6,017 bases of DNA, taken from positions 1 through 6,017 of the forward strand of contig CATPCA010000244.1 in assembly GCA_955652545.1 (NCBI GenBank). Direction: 5' to 3'. Both the position numbers and the translations under genes were made by a program. The notes under the pieces were generated by a model. The model was not told the DNA's origin. It made no database searches and worked only from the letters and a program-made list of their open reading frames with translations. The DNA is from Candidatus Dormiibacterota bacterium (lineage in GTDB: Bacteria; Chloroflexota; Dormibacteria; UBA8260). This document shows positions 1 to 5,929 of the stretch, piece after piece (position 1 is the stretch's first letter; every line of letters starts with the position of its first letter).

Positions 1-847
<847 letters not shown>

Positions 848-851
<4 letters not shown>

Positions 852-1672
852 GCCTGTGCCTCCGCGACCACGCCGGTCAGTGACTTCTGTGAAGCCGCTG
901 CCTGTGCGGCGACCGGTCCGGTGATGGGCTCATAGCCCTCTCTCTCGATCTGGTCGGCGAGCTCTGGCCCGCCGGAGGTGACCACGCGACCCTGGTGGAG
1001 CACGTGGACGCGATCGGGCTTGAGGTATTCAAGGATGCGCGGGTAATGGGTGATCACCAGCACGCTCATGTCCGGGCCGGCGAGGCGCGTCACCCCGTTG
1101 GCGACGGTGCGCAGCGCGTCCACGTCGAGCCCTGAGTCGGTCTCGTCGAGGATCGACAGGCGGGGGCGCAGCATGGCCATCTGGAGGATCTCGGCGCGCT
1201 TCTTCTCGCCACCGCTGAAGCCGTCGTTGATGTACCGGGCGCGGAAGCTCTCGTCGATCTTCAGCGCAGCCATCTCCTCGTTAAGACGGCGGATGAACTC
1301 GCGCGCCGGCATCTCCTTGCCCTGGGCGCGCAATGCGGCACGCATGAAGTTGACGGTGGTGACGCCGGGGATCGCGGTCGGGTACTGGAAGCAGAGGAAC
1401 AGGCCGAGCCGGGCGCGGGCGTCGGCAGGGAGTGCGAGCAGGTCGGTACCGCCGAACCTCGCAGTACCCGCGGTCACCATGTACTTGGGATGACCGCTCA
1501 GGGTGTACGCAAGCGTGCTCTTGCCCGACCCGTTGGGGCCCATCAGCGCGTGCACCTCGCCGGCGGGAACGGTCAGGTCGACCCCGCGAAGGATCTCCTT
1601 CTCCTCCACGGAGACGGTGAGACCGCGGACGACGAGGTCGGCTGCCGCCGGGGCGGCGCTGGCTTCAGTCAT
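848..1672 (-). CDS. sufC: SufC, ABC-type ATPase of the SufBCD complex
   Basis: SufC is the soluble ABC ATPase that dimerises on SufB and SufD and drives conformational change during cluster assembly. The 274-residue product shows Walker [10 protein letters not shown] (45-53), Q-loop Gln96 in CFQYP, the signature GFSGGEKKR (151-159), Walker B RLSILDE (171-177) followed by TDSGLD, and the H-loop His209 in VITHYP. The run LDETDSGLD is typical of SufC rather than of transporter ATPases. It has no membrane segment. The frame is open upstream to 1729, but the ATG at 1672 is preferred: it has CCGGAG seven bases upstream and overlaps the regulator's stop by 8 bases. It ends in TGA overlapping the sufB ATG. 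About 25 residues rich in Ala and Gln follow GYEPI, where short SufC proteins end; their role is unknown. Confidence 0.97.
859..863 (-). promoter_or_regulatory. Shine-Dalgarno site of sufB
   Basis: On the minus strand this reads GGAGG, seven bases before the sufB ATG. It lies inside the last codons of sufC, so the coupled internal gene has a strong ribosome-binding site, unlike the first genes of the transcription units here. Confidence 0.8.
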
Positions 1673-2192
1673 GAGAAGTCTCCGGATGTGGTTCGGCTGG
1701 GGCCATCGCTTCGAGCAGCGACTGGTCATGGATCAACTCTGCAAGGGTGGTCTGGCGCAGCACGGCGTCGATGCTCTCCTTGAGACGCATCCACAGCCCA
1801 CGCGAGGCGCACTCTCCCTCGCGCGCGCAACTGCCGCTGACGTAGTCGGTCGAGACGCACTCCACCGGTGACACTTCACCCTCGACGGTGTGCACCACCT
1901 CGAGCACCGAGATGTGCTCCGGGGAACGGGTCAGGGAGTAGCCGCCATGGACCCCTCGGGTGCTCGCCACCAGGCCGCCTCGGCGCAGTTGGCCGGCCAG
2001 CTGCTCCAGGTATGCCAGGGGCAGGTGCTCGATCCTGGCCACCTCGGCGATGCTCAGAGGTCCGCGACCGTAGGCGCGGGCGAACTCGGTCATCATGCGC
2101 AACCCGTAGTGGGCCTTCGAGCTGACCCGCATCGAGAACGAGGAGCTCGGAGGTGCCTCCGAGCGGTGGGTGTGGGGAATTCCGACCGTCAT
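1665..2192 (-). CDS. IscR-like Rrf2 family transcriptional regulator, likely Fe-S sensing
   Basis: This is a winged-helix DNA-binding protein of the Rrf2 family, probably the repressor of its own rrf2-sufC-sufB operon. Counting from the family's usual first Met (ATG at 2132, MRVSSKAHYGLRMM) it has 155 residues: the helix-turn-helix SIAEVARIEHLPLAYLEQL (27-45), the wing STRGVHGGYSL (57-67), and three cysteines, Cys92, Cys102 and Cys108, in a CX9CX5C pattern followed by ASRGLW. E. coli IscR binds [2Fe-2S] with Cys92, Cys98, Cys104 and His107; here the His position is Arg111. I place the start at ATG 2192, adding 20 low-complexity residues, because TACAAT lies seven bases before it, as at the other leaderless starts here, and the 2132 ATG has no Shine-Dalgarno. 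Homology alone would favour 2132. The stop overlaps sufC by 8 bases. Family assignment is firm; the ligand and the start are inferred. Confidence 0.92.
   Translation of the reverse strand: MTVGIPHTHRSEAPPSSSFSMRVSSKAHYGLRMMTEFARAYGRGPLSIAEVARIEHLPLAYLEQLAGQLRRGGLVASTRGVHGGYSLTRSPEHISVLEVVHTVEGEVSPVECVSTDYVSGSCAREGECASRGLWMRLKESIDAVLRQTTLAELIHDQSLLEAMAPAEPHPETSHD
1680..1685 (-). promoter_or_regulatory. Shine-Dalgarno site of sufC
   Basis: On the minus strand this reads CCGGAG, ending seven bases before the ATG at 1672. It decides between that start and the in-frame upstream extension, which has no comparable site and would overlap the regulator gene much further. Confidence 0.75.
2145..2164. 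repeat. 20-bp inverted repeat near the regulator's 5' end
   Basis: GCTCGGAGG and CCTCCGAGC are perfect 9-bp arms around a 2-bp centre. The repeat lies between the two candidate start codons of the regulator (2192 and 2132), so it falls in the first coding bases or in the 5' leader. It could be a mRNA hairpin or a second protein-binding site; nothing in the sequence decides. Confidence 0.6.
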
Positions 2193-2202
2193 GGTCAGGA
2201 TT
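2178..2202. promoter_or_regulatory. Putative IscR type 1-like operator
   Basis: Two 10-bp arms, AATTCCGACC and GGTCAGGATT, are separated by GTCAT and match as an inverted repeat at 8 of 10 positions. The site covers the edge of the -10 box (2200-2205) and the likely transcription start of the regulator operon, a good place for a repressor. The 25-bp length and the placing of GAC (positions 7-9) and GTC (17-19), flanked by two pyrimidines and two purines, equal the E. coli IscR type 1 consensus as I recall it. By my count about 17 of 25 positions agree. Binding by the adjacent Rrf2 protein is inference. Confidence 0.6.
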
Positions 2203-2205
2203 GTA
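2200..2205 (-). promoter_or_regulatory. -10 box of the rrf2-sufC-sufB operon
   Basis: On the minus strand this reads TACAAT, followed by seven bases and then the ATG at 2192, so transcription should begin at or next to the start codon. I see no good -35 hexamer 16-19 bases upstream. It overlaps the palindromic operator, which suggests repression by blocking RNA polymerase. Confidence 0.6.
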
Positions 2206-2238
2206 CCGCAGCGCCAAGTCCCGGAGGTGCGGGAAGCC

Positions 2239-2364
2239 GGGGAGGAGGTGCCCACAGGCGCCTTCGGTCAAAGCCTCGCGGGCGCTCCGAGCTCGCCCGC
2301 TCCGCGGGCGGATCTCTCCGCTGCTCGGCACATTCCCTCCGGCGCCTGTGGGCCCCCCCTCCCC
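2239..2364. repeat. Long inverted repeat with nested hairpins in the intergenic region
   Basis: The arms 2239-2262 and 2341-2364 pair at 22 of 24 positions, including a perfect 12-bp block (CCCACAGGCGCC with GGCGCCTGTGGG). Inside, 2287-2292 (CCGAGC) pairs with 2323-2328 (GCTCGG) and encloses two smaller hairpins: 2308-2312 with 2317-2321, whose loop reads GAGA (a GNRA loop) on the minus strand, and CGCCCGC 2294-2300 with GCGGGCG 2304-2310, which share three bases with the first. It begins 47 bases after the cysteine desulfurase stop and ends 33 bases before the next operon's -10 box. No U-run follows on the minus strand, so it is not a classic intrinsic terminator. It may be a structured RNA, a read-through barrier or a palindromic mobile repeat; I cannot tell which. 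Confidence 0.65.
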
Positions 2365-2411
2365 TCTGGCGGCACCTGCTGGACTTGATCGCTAGGGGGG
2401 CGGGCTGTGCT

Positions 2412-3599
2412 TTAGCGGCCTCTACTGGCGCCAACTGTTGAGGGCGCTTGGGTGGCCTGGGCTACCGCGGCCACGATGGCTGCGGCGGCTCGGCTCACCT
2501 CCGCTTCGGTAGTGGCTCGTCCCAGCGAGCAGCGGACCAGCGCCGTGTGCCGTGGGTCCTCCCCGACCGCCCTGAGCACATGGGAGTCGCGGAGTGCCCC
2601 GCTGGCGCACGCGGAACCCCCCGACACCTCGACACCCGCCTGGTCGAGGGCGACGATGAGCACCTCGGTCGAGGCCCCGCCGACGAGCAGCGCGCACAGG
2701 TTGGGCAGCCGCGGTGCGCCCGCGGCGGCGACGCGCACACCGGGGAGCGCGCCCAGCACCGCCGTCTCCAGACGGTCGCGCAGGGCGCTCTGCCGCGCCA
2801 TCTCGGCGGCGCGCTCGCGTTCGACCAGTTCCGCAGCGACCGCGAAGCCCACGATCCCGGCGACATTCTCGGTGCCGCTGCGCCGGCCGCGCTCCTGGCC
2901 CCCGCCTTCCTGCTGCGCGCGGACGAATGTGCCCCAGCGCGAGTAGAGCAGACCCACTCCCTTGGACCCGTAGCACTTGTGCGCCGACAGGCTGAGCAGG
3001 TCGACCCCGAGCGCGGTCACGTCAACGGGCAGCCGCCCGAATGCCTGGACCGCATCGGTGTGCACGAGCGTTCGCGGGTTGCGCTCGCGAACCGCGCGCG
3101 CCGCGGCGGCGACATCCTGCACGGTGCCGATCTCATTGTTGGCGAGCATCAGCGATACCAGCACGGTGTCTTCGCGCACGGCGGCGGCGAGCTCGCCGGG
3201 GTCGACGCGACCATCGCTGCCGCAGCGCACCACGGTCAGCTCGCAATCCCCTTGGTCGGCGAGGGCGTGCGCGGTGGCGAGCACCGCCTCGTGCTCGATC
3301 TCGCTGGTCACCACGTGGCGGCCGCGCTCCGCGCACCATCGGCCCAGCGTTCCGCGAATTGCCAGGTTGTCGGCCTCGGTGCCGCCGGCGGTGAACGTGA
3401 CCTCCCTCGCCGCGCACCCGAGCAGCCCCGCGAGCCGGTCGCGCGCGTCGTCGATCGCGCCGCGGGCCCGCCGCCCACGGGCGTGCGACGACGAGGGATT
3501 GCCCCAGTCGTCGCGCAGGTACGGAAGCATCGCCTCGATGACCTCGCCGGCCGGCGGCGTGGTGGCGGCGTGGTCGAGATAGATGCGCCGGCCGTCCAT
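2412..3599 (-). CDS. iscS: Group I (IscS/NifS-type) cysteine desulfurase
   Basis: This cytoplasmic PLP enzyme converts cysteine to alanine and carries the released sulfur as a persulfide for Fe-S assembly and other thiolation pathways. The 395-residue product has YLDHAATTP (7-15), TEADN (74-78), His103 in EIEHEAV (stacks on PLP), Asp182 in HTDAVQ, the PLP lysine Lys208 in LSAHKCYGSKG, the glycine-rich RRSGTENV (239-246) and catalytic Cys331 in SGGSACASG. These positions are within three residues of E. coli IscS, and the SACAS loop marks group I rather than the SufS group. The ATG at 3599 shares one base with the upstream dehydrogenase stop (TGATG), so reinitiation is likely. A GTG at 3623 is a weaker alternative adding 8 residues. 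The symbol is at family level; a NifS-like role is not excluded. Being beside the suf operon suggests it supplies SufB, which is inference. Confidence 0.95.
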   Translation of the reverse strand: MDGRRIYLDHAATTPPAGEVIEAMLPYLRDDWGNPSSSHARGRRARGAIDDARDRLAGLLGCAAREVTFTAGGTEADNLAIRGTLGRWCAERGRHVVTSEIEHEAVLATAHALADQGDCELTVVRCGSDGRVDPGELAAAVREDTVLVSLMLANNEIGTVQDVAAAARAVRERNPRTLVHTDAVQAFGRLPVDVTALGVDLLSLSAHKCYGSKGVGLLYSRWGTFVRAQQEGGGQERGRRSGTENVAGIVGFAVAAELVERERAAEMARQSALRDRLETAVLGALPGVRVAAAGAPRLPNLCALLVGGASTEVLIVALDQAGVEVSGGSACASGALRDSHVLRAVGEDPRHTALVRCSLGRATTEAEVSRAAAAIVAAVAQATQAPSTVGASRGR

Positions 3600-4681
3600 C
3601 AGCTCATGCCCAGTGAGCCCCACAGCTCCAGCTTGTTGCGCACCGCTTCGATGACAGCGTTGGTGAACTCATCGGTGAAGGAATGACCACCGAGGTCGGC
3701 GGTCTTGGTGCCGGCGCGGACCGTCTCGAACGTCGCCTCGTAGATGGCGCGCGACGCCGCCTTGCACTGCGCATCGCCGACGAAGCTCAACAGCGATGCA
3801 GCCGCAAGGATCATCGCCATCGGGTTGGCGATGTTCTTGCCCCGCAGAGCGGGTGCGGTCCCGTGGGGTGCCTCGGCCATGACCACGTCGGGCTTGGTCG
3901 AGTCCTCGGTGAAGCCGAGCAGCAATGACTCGGCGCCGGCGATGCTGCCGAAGAGTTGCAGGACGAAATCGCTGAGGCAGTCGCCGTCACGGTTCAGCGC
4001 AGGGATGACCAGGGCGTCGCCACCGTGAGCCAGGAGGAGCGCATAGGTCGCGTCGATCAACTGGGGCTCGTAGGCAACGTCAGGGAAACGCGCTGCGGCG
4101 GCGTCCATCTCCTCCTTGAACATCCCCTCGTACACCGGCGACACCGTGTATTTGGGGCCGCCGAAAACGCGCGCGCGGGCGCGTTGTGCCTGGACGAAGG
4201 CGAAATCGGCGACGGCGCGGCAGGTGGACCGCGAAATGTGCTCGGTGCGGAAGGCGATCTCGTCGCCGTTGAGCTGCTCGCGCCATTCCTTGGCGTCGTA
4301 AGCGTCATCCACCGCCATCCGCACCACGCTCATGGGCGCGCTCGCGCCGCCGACCGACGCGACGCCGGGGATACGTCTGCCGGTGCGCAGGATGACCTTG
4401 CCGCCGACCCGCTGACGGAGCAGGGCGTTGGGGCTGCCCACGTCACCGGCATGCTCGGGGGTGATGGTGGCGGCCTTGATCCCGAACCCGCACTCCACCA
4501 TCGCCTCAGCCGCCTCGATGACGACGGCGTTGGCGGTGACGCGGCGGTGCTCCAGCGACAGGTCGAAACGACGCAACACCAACTCGACGCCGATGACCTC
4601 AGGCGCGATGACTCGCAGCGCCTCGTCGAGCAACTCCTGGCCGGTCTGGTCTCCCTGCAAGACGGCGATGGTCGCGGTCAT
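3599..4681 (-). CDS. Isocitrate/isopropylmalate dehydrogenase family protein (probable isocitrate dehydrogenase)
   Basis: This 360-residue enzyme belongs to the metal-dependent beta-decarboxylating dehydrogenases. The isocitrate-binding residues of E. coli IDH line up with the same spacing: Ser83, Asn85, Arg89 and Arg99 (SPNALLR then LR), Arg121 and Tyr128 (VRMAVDDAY), Lys177, and metal-binding Asp210, Asp234 and Asp238 (DGDCLSD). HGTAP (273-277) is the cofactor loop. Odd features are GDQTGQE (10-16) in place of the usual GDGIGPE, a block FDLSLEHR to IKAATITPE (39-76) that recalls eukaryotic-type NADP-IDH, and Ala278-Leu279 after HGTAP, where E. coli has Lys-Tyr (NADP) and NAD enzymes have Asp-Ile. 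Substrate is therefore probably isocitrate and the cofactor is unclear. The ATG at 4681 has no Shine-Dalgarno but has TACGCT seven bases upstream. It is first in a two-gene unit with the cysteine desulfurase. Confidence 0.9.
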   Translation of the reverse strand: MTATIAVLQGDQTGQELLDEALRVIAPEVIGVELVLRRFDLSLEHRRVTANAVVIEAAEAMVECGFGIKAATITPEHAGDVGSPNALLRQRVGGKVILRTGRRIPGVASVGGASAPMSVVRMAVDDAYDAKEWREQLNGDEIAFRTEHISRSTCRAVADFAFVQAQRARARVFGGPKYTVSPVYEGMFKEEMDAAAARFPDVAYEPQLIDATYALLLAHGGDALVIPALNRDGDCLSDFVLQLFGSIAGAESLLLGFTEDSTKPDVVMAEAPHGTAPALRGKNIANPMAMILAAASLLSFVGDAQCKAASRAIYEATFETVRAGTKTADLGGHSFTDEFTNAVIEAVRNKLELWGSLGMS

Positions 4682-4688
4682 CCGCCAC

Positions 4689-4694
4689 AGCGTA
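4689..4694 (-). promoter_or_regulatory. -10 box of the dehydrogenase-desulfurase unit
   Basis: On the minus strand this reads TACGCT, followed by seven bases and the ATG at 4681, consistent with a leaderless mRNA. It is the weakest of the five -10 boxes in the window, matching only TANNNT. No clear -35 is visible. Confidence 0.4.
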
Positions 4695-4731
4695 GCCGCG
4701 CATCGCCGCCGGTCGCAGCCGCCGCTCTCCC

Positions 4732-4737
4732 TATGAT
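4732..4737 (+). promoter_or_regulatory. -10 box of the membrane protein gene
   Basis: TATGAT stands six bases before the GTG at 4744, so transcription should start at or near the start codon. It shares a 62-bp intergenic region with the divergent promoter at 4689-4694. No clear -35 is visible. Confidence 0.55.
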
Positions 4738-4743
4738 CGGCGC

Positions 4744-5277
4744 GTGCAGGCCAAGGCGCAGACCGAAACCGACGAGGAGAAGCGGCCCGCGGTGATCCTG
4801 GCGATCTACAGCTGGGACATGCTGCTCGCGATCCTTGCGTTGCTCGCGGCCCTGGCGGCCTTCGCCGGCGAGGCCACTGTCGGCAGCCGCACTGTCAACG
4901 TCACCATCGGCGAGCAGATTCTCGCGGCGGTGTCGGCCGCATCCCTGGCGGCTCTGCTCGTCATCCTGGCCATCCTGCTGGCCCGCCGCCAGCGCTGGGT
5001 CCGGCGCGCGCAGATCATGACCTTCGCCACCGCCATCGCCCTCGGGGCGGCCTCGCTGCTCGTCGCGCTGCTGCCCGGCCAGGGGCTGCAGGCGGTGAGT
5101 GCCCTGACCTCGCTCCTCCTGCTCCTCCTCGACGCCATCGCCATCGTGGCCCTCACCGGCCAGCGGGTGGTGGCCTGGTACAACGCCGGCGTCGCAATGC
5201 CGCGCTACATCAGGGCAACGATCGGCTTCTGGGCGGCCAGCAGCGCGGTGCTGATCGTGATCCAAGCGCTGCGCTGA
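4744..5277 (+). CDS. Five-helix integral membrane protein, unknown function
   Basis: I do not recognise the family. The 177-residue product starts with a charged cytoplasmic stretch (MQAKAQTETDEEKRP) and then shows five hydrophobic segments at about 24-42, 58-80, 90-111, 115-138 and 157-175. The Arg-rich loop RRQRWVRR (81-88) and the loop from 140 to 156 with three Arg fit the cytoplasmic side, giving a consistent model with the N-terminus inside and the C-terminus outside. No signal-peptide cleavage site, catalytic motif or cofactor motif is visible. GTG at 4744 is chosen because TATGAT lies six bases upstream and there is no earlier start nearby. It is divergent from the dehydrogenase and converges on the response regulator with 6 bp between, so it is probably a single-gene unit. 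A sequence-family search is needed to say more. Confidence 0.8.
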   Translation: MQAKAQTETDEEKRPAVILAIYSWDMLLAILALLAALAAFAGEATVGSRTVNVTIGEQILAAVSAASLAALLVILAILLARRQRWVRRAQIMTFATAIALGAASLLVALLPGQGLQAVSALTSLLLLLLDAIAIVALTGQRVVAWYNAGVAMPRYIRATIGFWAASSAVLIVIQALR

Positions 5278-5287
5278 GCGAGCTCAG
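5274..5287. repeat. Short palindrome over two convergent stop codons
   Basis: CTGAGC and GCTCAG form a perfect 6-bp inverted repeat around GA. The TGA of the membrane protein gene and the TGA of the response regulator on the other strand lie symmetrically in its arms. The stem is too short, and has no T-run, to be called a terminator with confidence. Confidence 0.4.
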
Positions 5288-5658
5288 ATCATCGAGAGCA
5301 GATCGCCCACGACCGCGACGATGGTCTCATCATCGATGGGTTTGGCCAGGACCGCGGCCGCACCGAGTTGCTGAGCGCGCTCCTTGGTGCGCCGATCGCC
5401 AGGTGGCGTCAGGATGACGACGCCGGCCGGTGGATGCTCAGGAGCGAATCGCACCGCCTGGAAGTACTCGAGACCATCGGTGTCGAGCGTGGTGTCGAGC
5501 AGCAGCAGGTCGGGGGCGTAGTCGGTCATCTCCTTGCGCAACTCACGCATCTGGCGCACCCAGCGCACCTCGTGACCGGCCTCGTTGAGGCATTTGGCAA
5601 CCGGGGCGGCAACCGAAGCCTGGTCCTCAGCCAGCAGGATTCGGGCACGTGTCCCCAT
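5284..5658 (-). CDS. Single-domain response regulator (receiver domain only)
   Basis: The 124-residue product is one complete receiver domain, the phospho-accepting module of two-component signalling, with no DNA-binding or enzymatic output domain. It shows the acidic pair Glu11-Asp12 (ILLAED), the phospho-acceptor Asp55 (LLLLDTTL), DG at 61-62, the switch residue Thr84 (VILT) and Lys106 (AKP), all at normal spacing. The frame is open upstream to 5910, but the ATG at 5658 gives exactly a receiver domain and has TACCAT eight bases upstream. No histidine kinase is visible nearby, so its partner is unknown. Such proteins act by phosphotransfer or by binding a partner protein. It diverges from the small gene at 5741 across 82 bp. 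Confidence 0.9.
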   Translation of the reverse strand: MGTRARILLAEDQASVAAPVAKCLNEAGHEVRWVRQMRELRKEMTDYAPDLLLLDTTLDTDGLEYFQAVRFAPEHPPAGVVILTPPGDRRTKERAQQLGAAAVLAKPIDDETIVAVVGDLLSMI

Positions 5659-5666
5659 CGCCGCGG

Positions 5667-5672
5667 ATGGTA
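5667..5672 (-). promoter_or_regulatory. -10 box of the response regulator gene
   Basis: On the minus strand this reads TACCAT, followed by eight bases and the ATG at 5658, fitting a leaderless or nearly leaderless mRNA. This favours the 124-residue start over the longer open frame. A possible CTGACC -35 lies 19 bases upstream and is a poor match. Confidence 0.5.
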
Positions 5673-5727
5673 GCGAGCGCGGCTGTGCGCGGGTCAGCGG
5701 CCCGCGGATCGGTCCTCTCTGAGCGCG

Positions 5728-5733
5728 TAGACT
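5728..5733 (+). promoter_or_regulatory. -10 box of the small gene at the right edge
   Basis: TAGACT stands seven bases before the ATG at 5741, the same arrangement as at the other unit starts. It lies in the 82-bp region shared with the divergent response regulator promoter. Confidence 0.5.
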
Positions 5734-5740
5734 GAGGCTG

Positions 5741-5929
5741 ATGCCGTCGCGCACCGCAATGCCCGTGTCCACCGCGTCGGCGCGGCTGCGGCGGCTCCAG
5801 CAGCAACTCCCCGAACTTTCCGTCCCAGTCCTGCTGCAGGTCCGCGACGCCGTTGAGCAGGCCCTTGGCCGCGACCGCGTTGGCTCACAGGATGCGGAGG
5901 CCGTGCTCAAGACGGCCGGCGGCGACTGA
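5741..5929 (+). CDS. Small hypothetical protein, 62 residues
   Basis: I do not recognise the product. After a Ser/Thr-rich start (MPSRTAMPVSTAS) the sequence LRRLQQQLPELSVPVLLQVRDAVEQAL (16-42) looks like two amphipathic helices split at the Pro-containing turn, followed by a second helical stretch (QDAEAVLKTA) near the end. There is no membrane segment, signal peptide, cysteine or obvious DNA-binding motif. Support for it being a gene is the TAGACT box seven bases before its ATG and a stop that overlaps the next start (TGATG), the same coupling seen between the dehydrogenase and desulfurase. A helical adaptor or regulatory protein is possible, but that is a guess from composition. Confidence 0.6.
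   Translation: MPSRTAMPVSTASARLRRLQQQLPELSVPVLLQVRDAVEQALGRDRVGSQDAEAVLKTAGGD

Noticed and set aside
2278..2310. CRISPR-like or tandem repeats of GCGGGCG
   Set aside because: There are only two direct copies plus one inverted copy of a 7-bp GC-rich word; they are explained by hairpins within the larger inverted repeat, with no regular spacers.
2239..2364. Insertion sequence with terminal inverted repeats
   Set aside because: There is no transposase gene and no visible target-site duplication. A small non-autonomous element remains possible and is listed as a finding rather than a call.
2193..2411. Possible tRNA, SRP RNA or riboswitch in the GC-rich intergenic region
   Set aside because: I found no T-loop or anticodon arrangement, no SRP core motif and no known riboswitch motif. 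Only the inverted repeat and the operon promoter are supported.
2448..3686. Long open frame on the plus strand, about 412 codons
   Set aside because: It lies wholly opposite the cysteine desulfurase and the end of the dehydrogenase, whose motifs are unmistakable. Its composition is Ala/Arg/Gly/His-rich with no recognisable domain, as expected for an antisense frame in GC-rich DNA.
3956..4795. Plus-strand frame of about 279 codons opposite the dehydrogenase
   Set aside because: It is antisense to the dehydrogenase catalytic residues and runs through the divergent promoters into the membrane protein gene; no domain is recognisable.
5659..5910. N-terminal extension of the response regulator to 5910
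   Set aside because: The added 84 residues are Ser/Arg/Cys-rich low-complexity sequence with no domain, overlap the small plus-strand gene, and would cover both divergent -10 boxes. The 5658 start gives an exact receiver domain.
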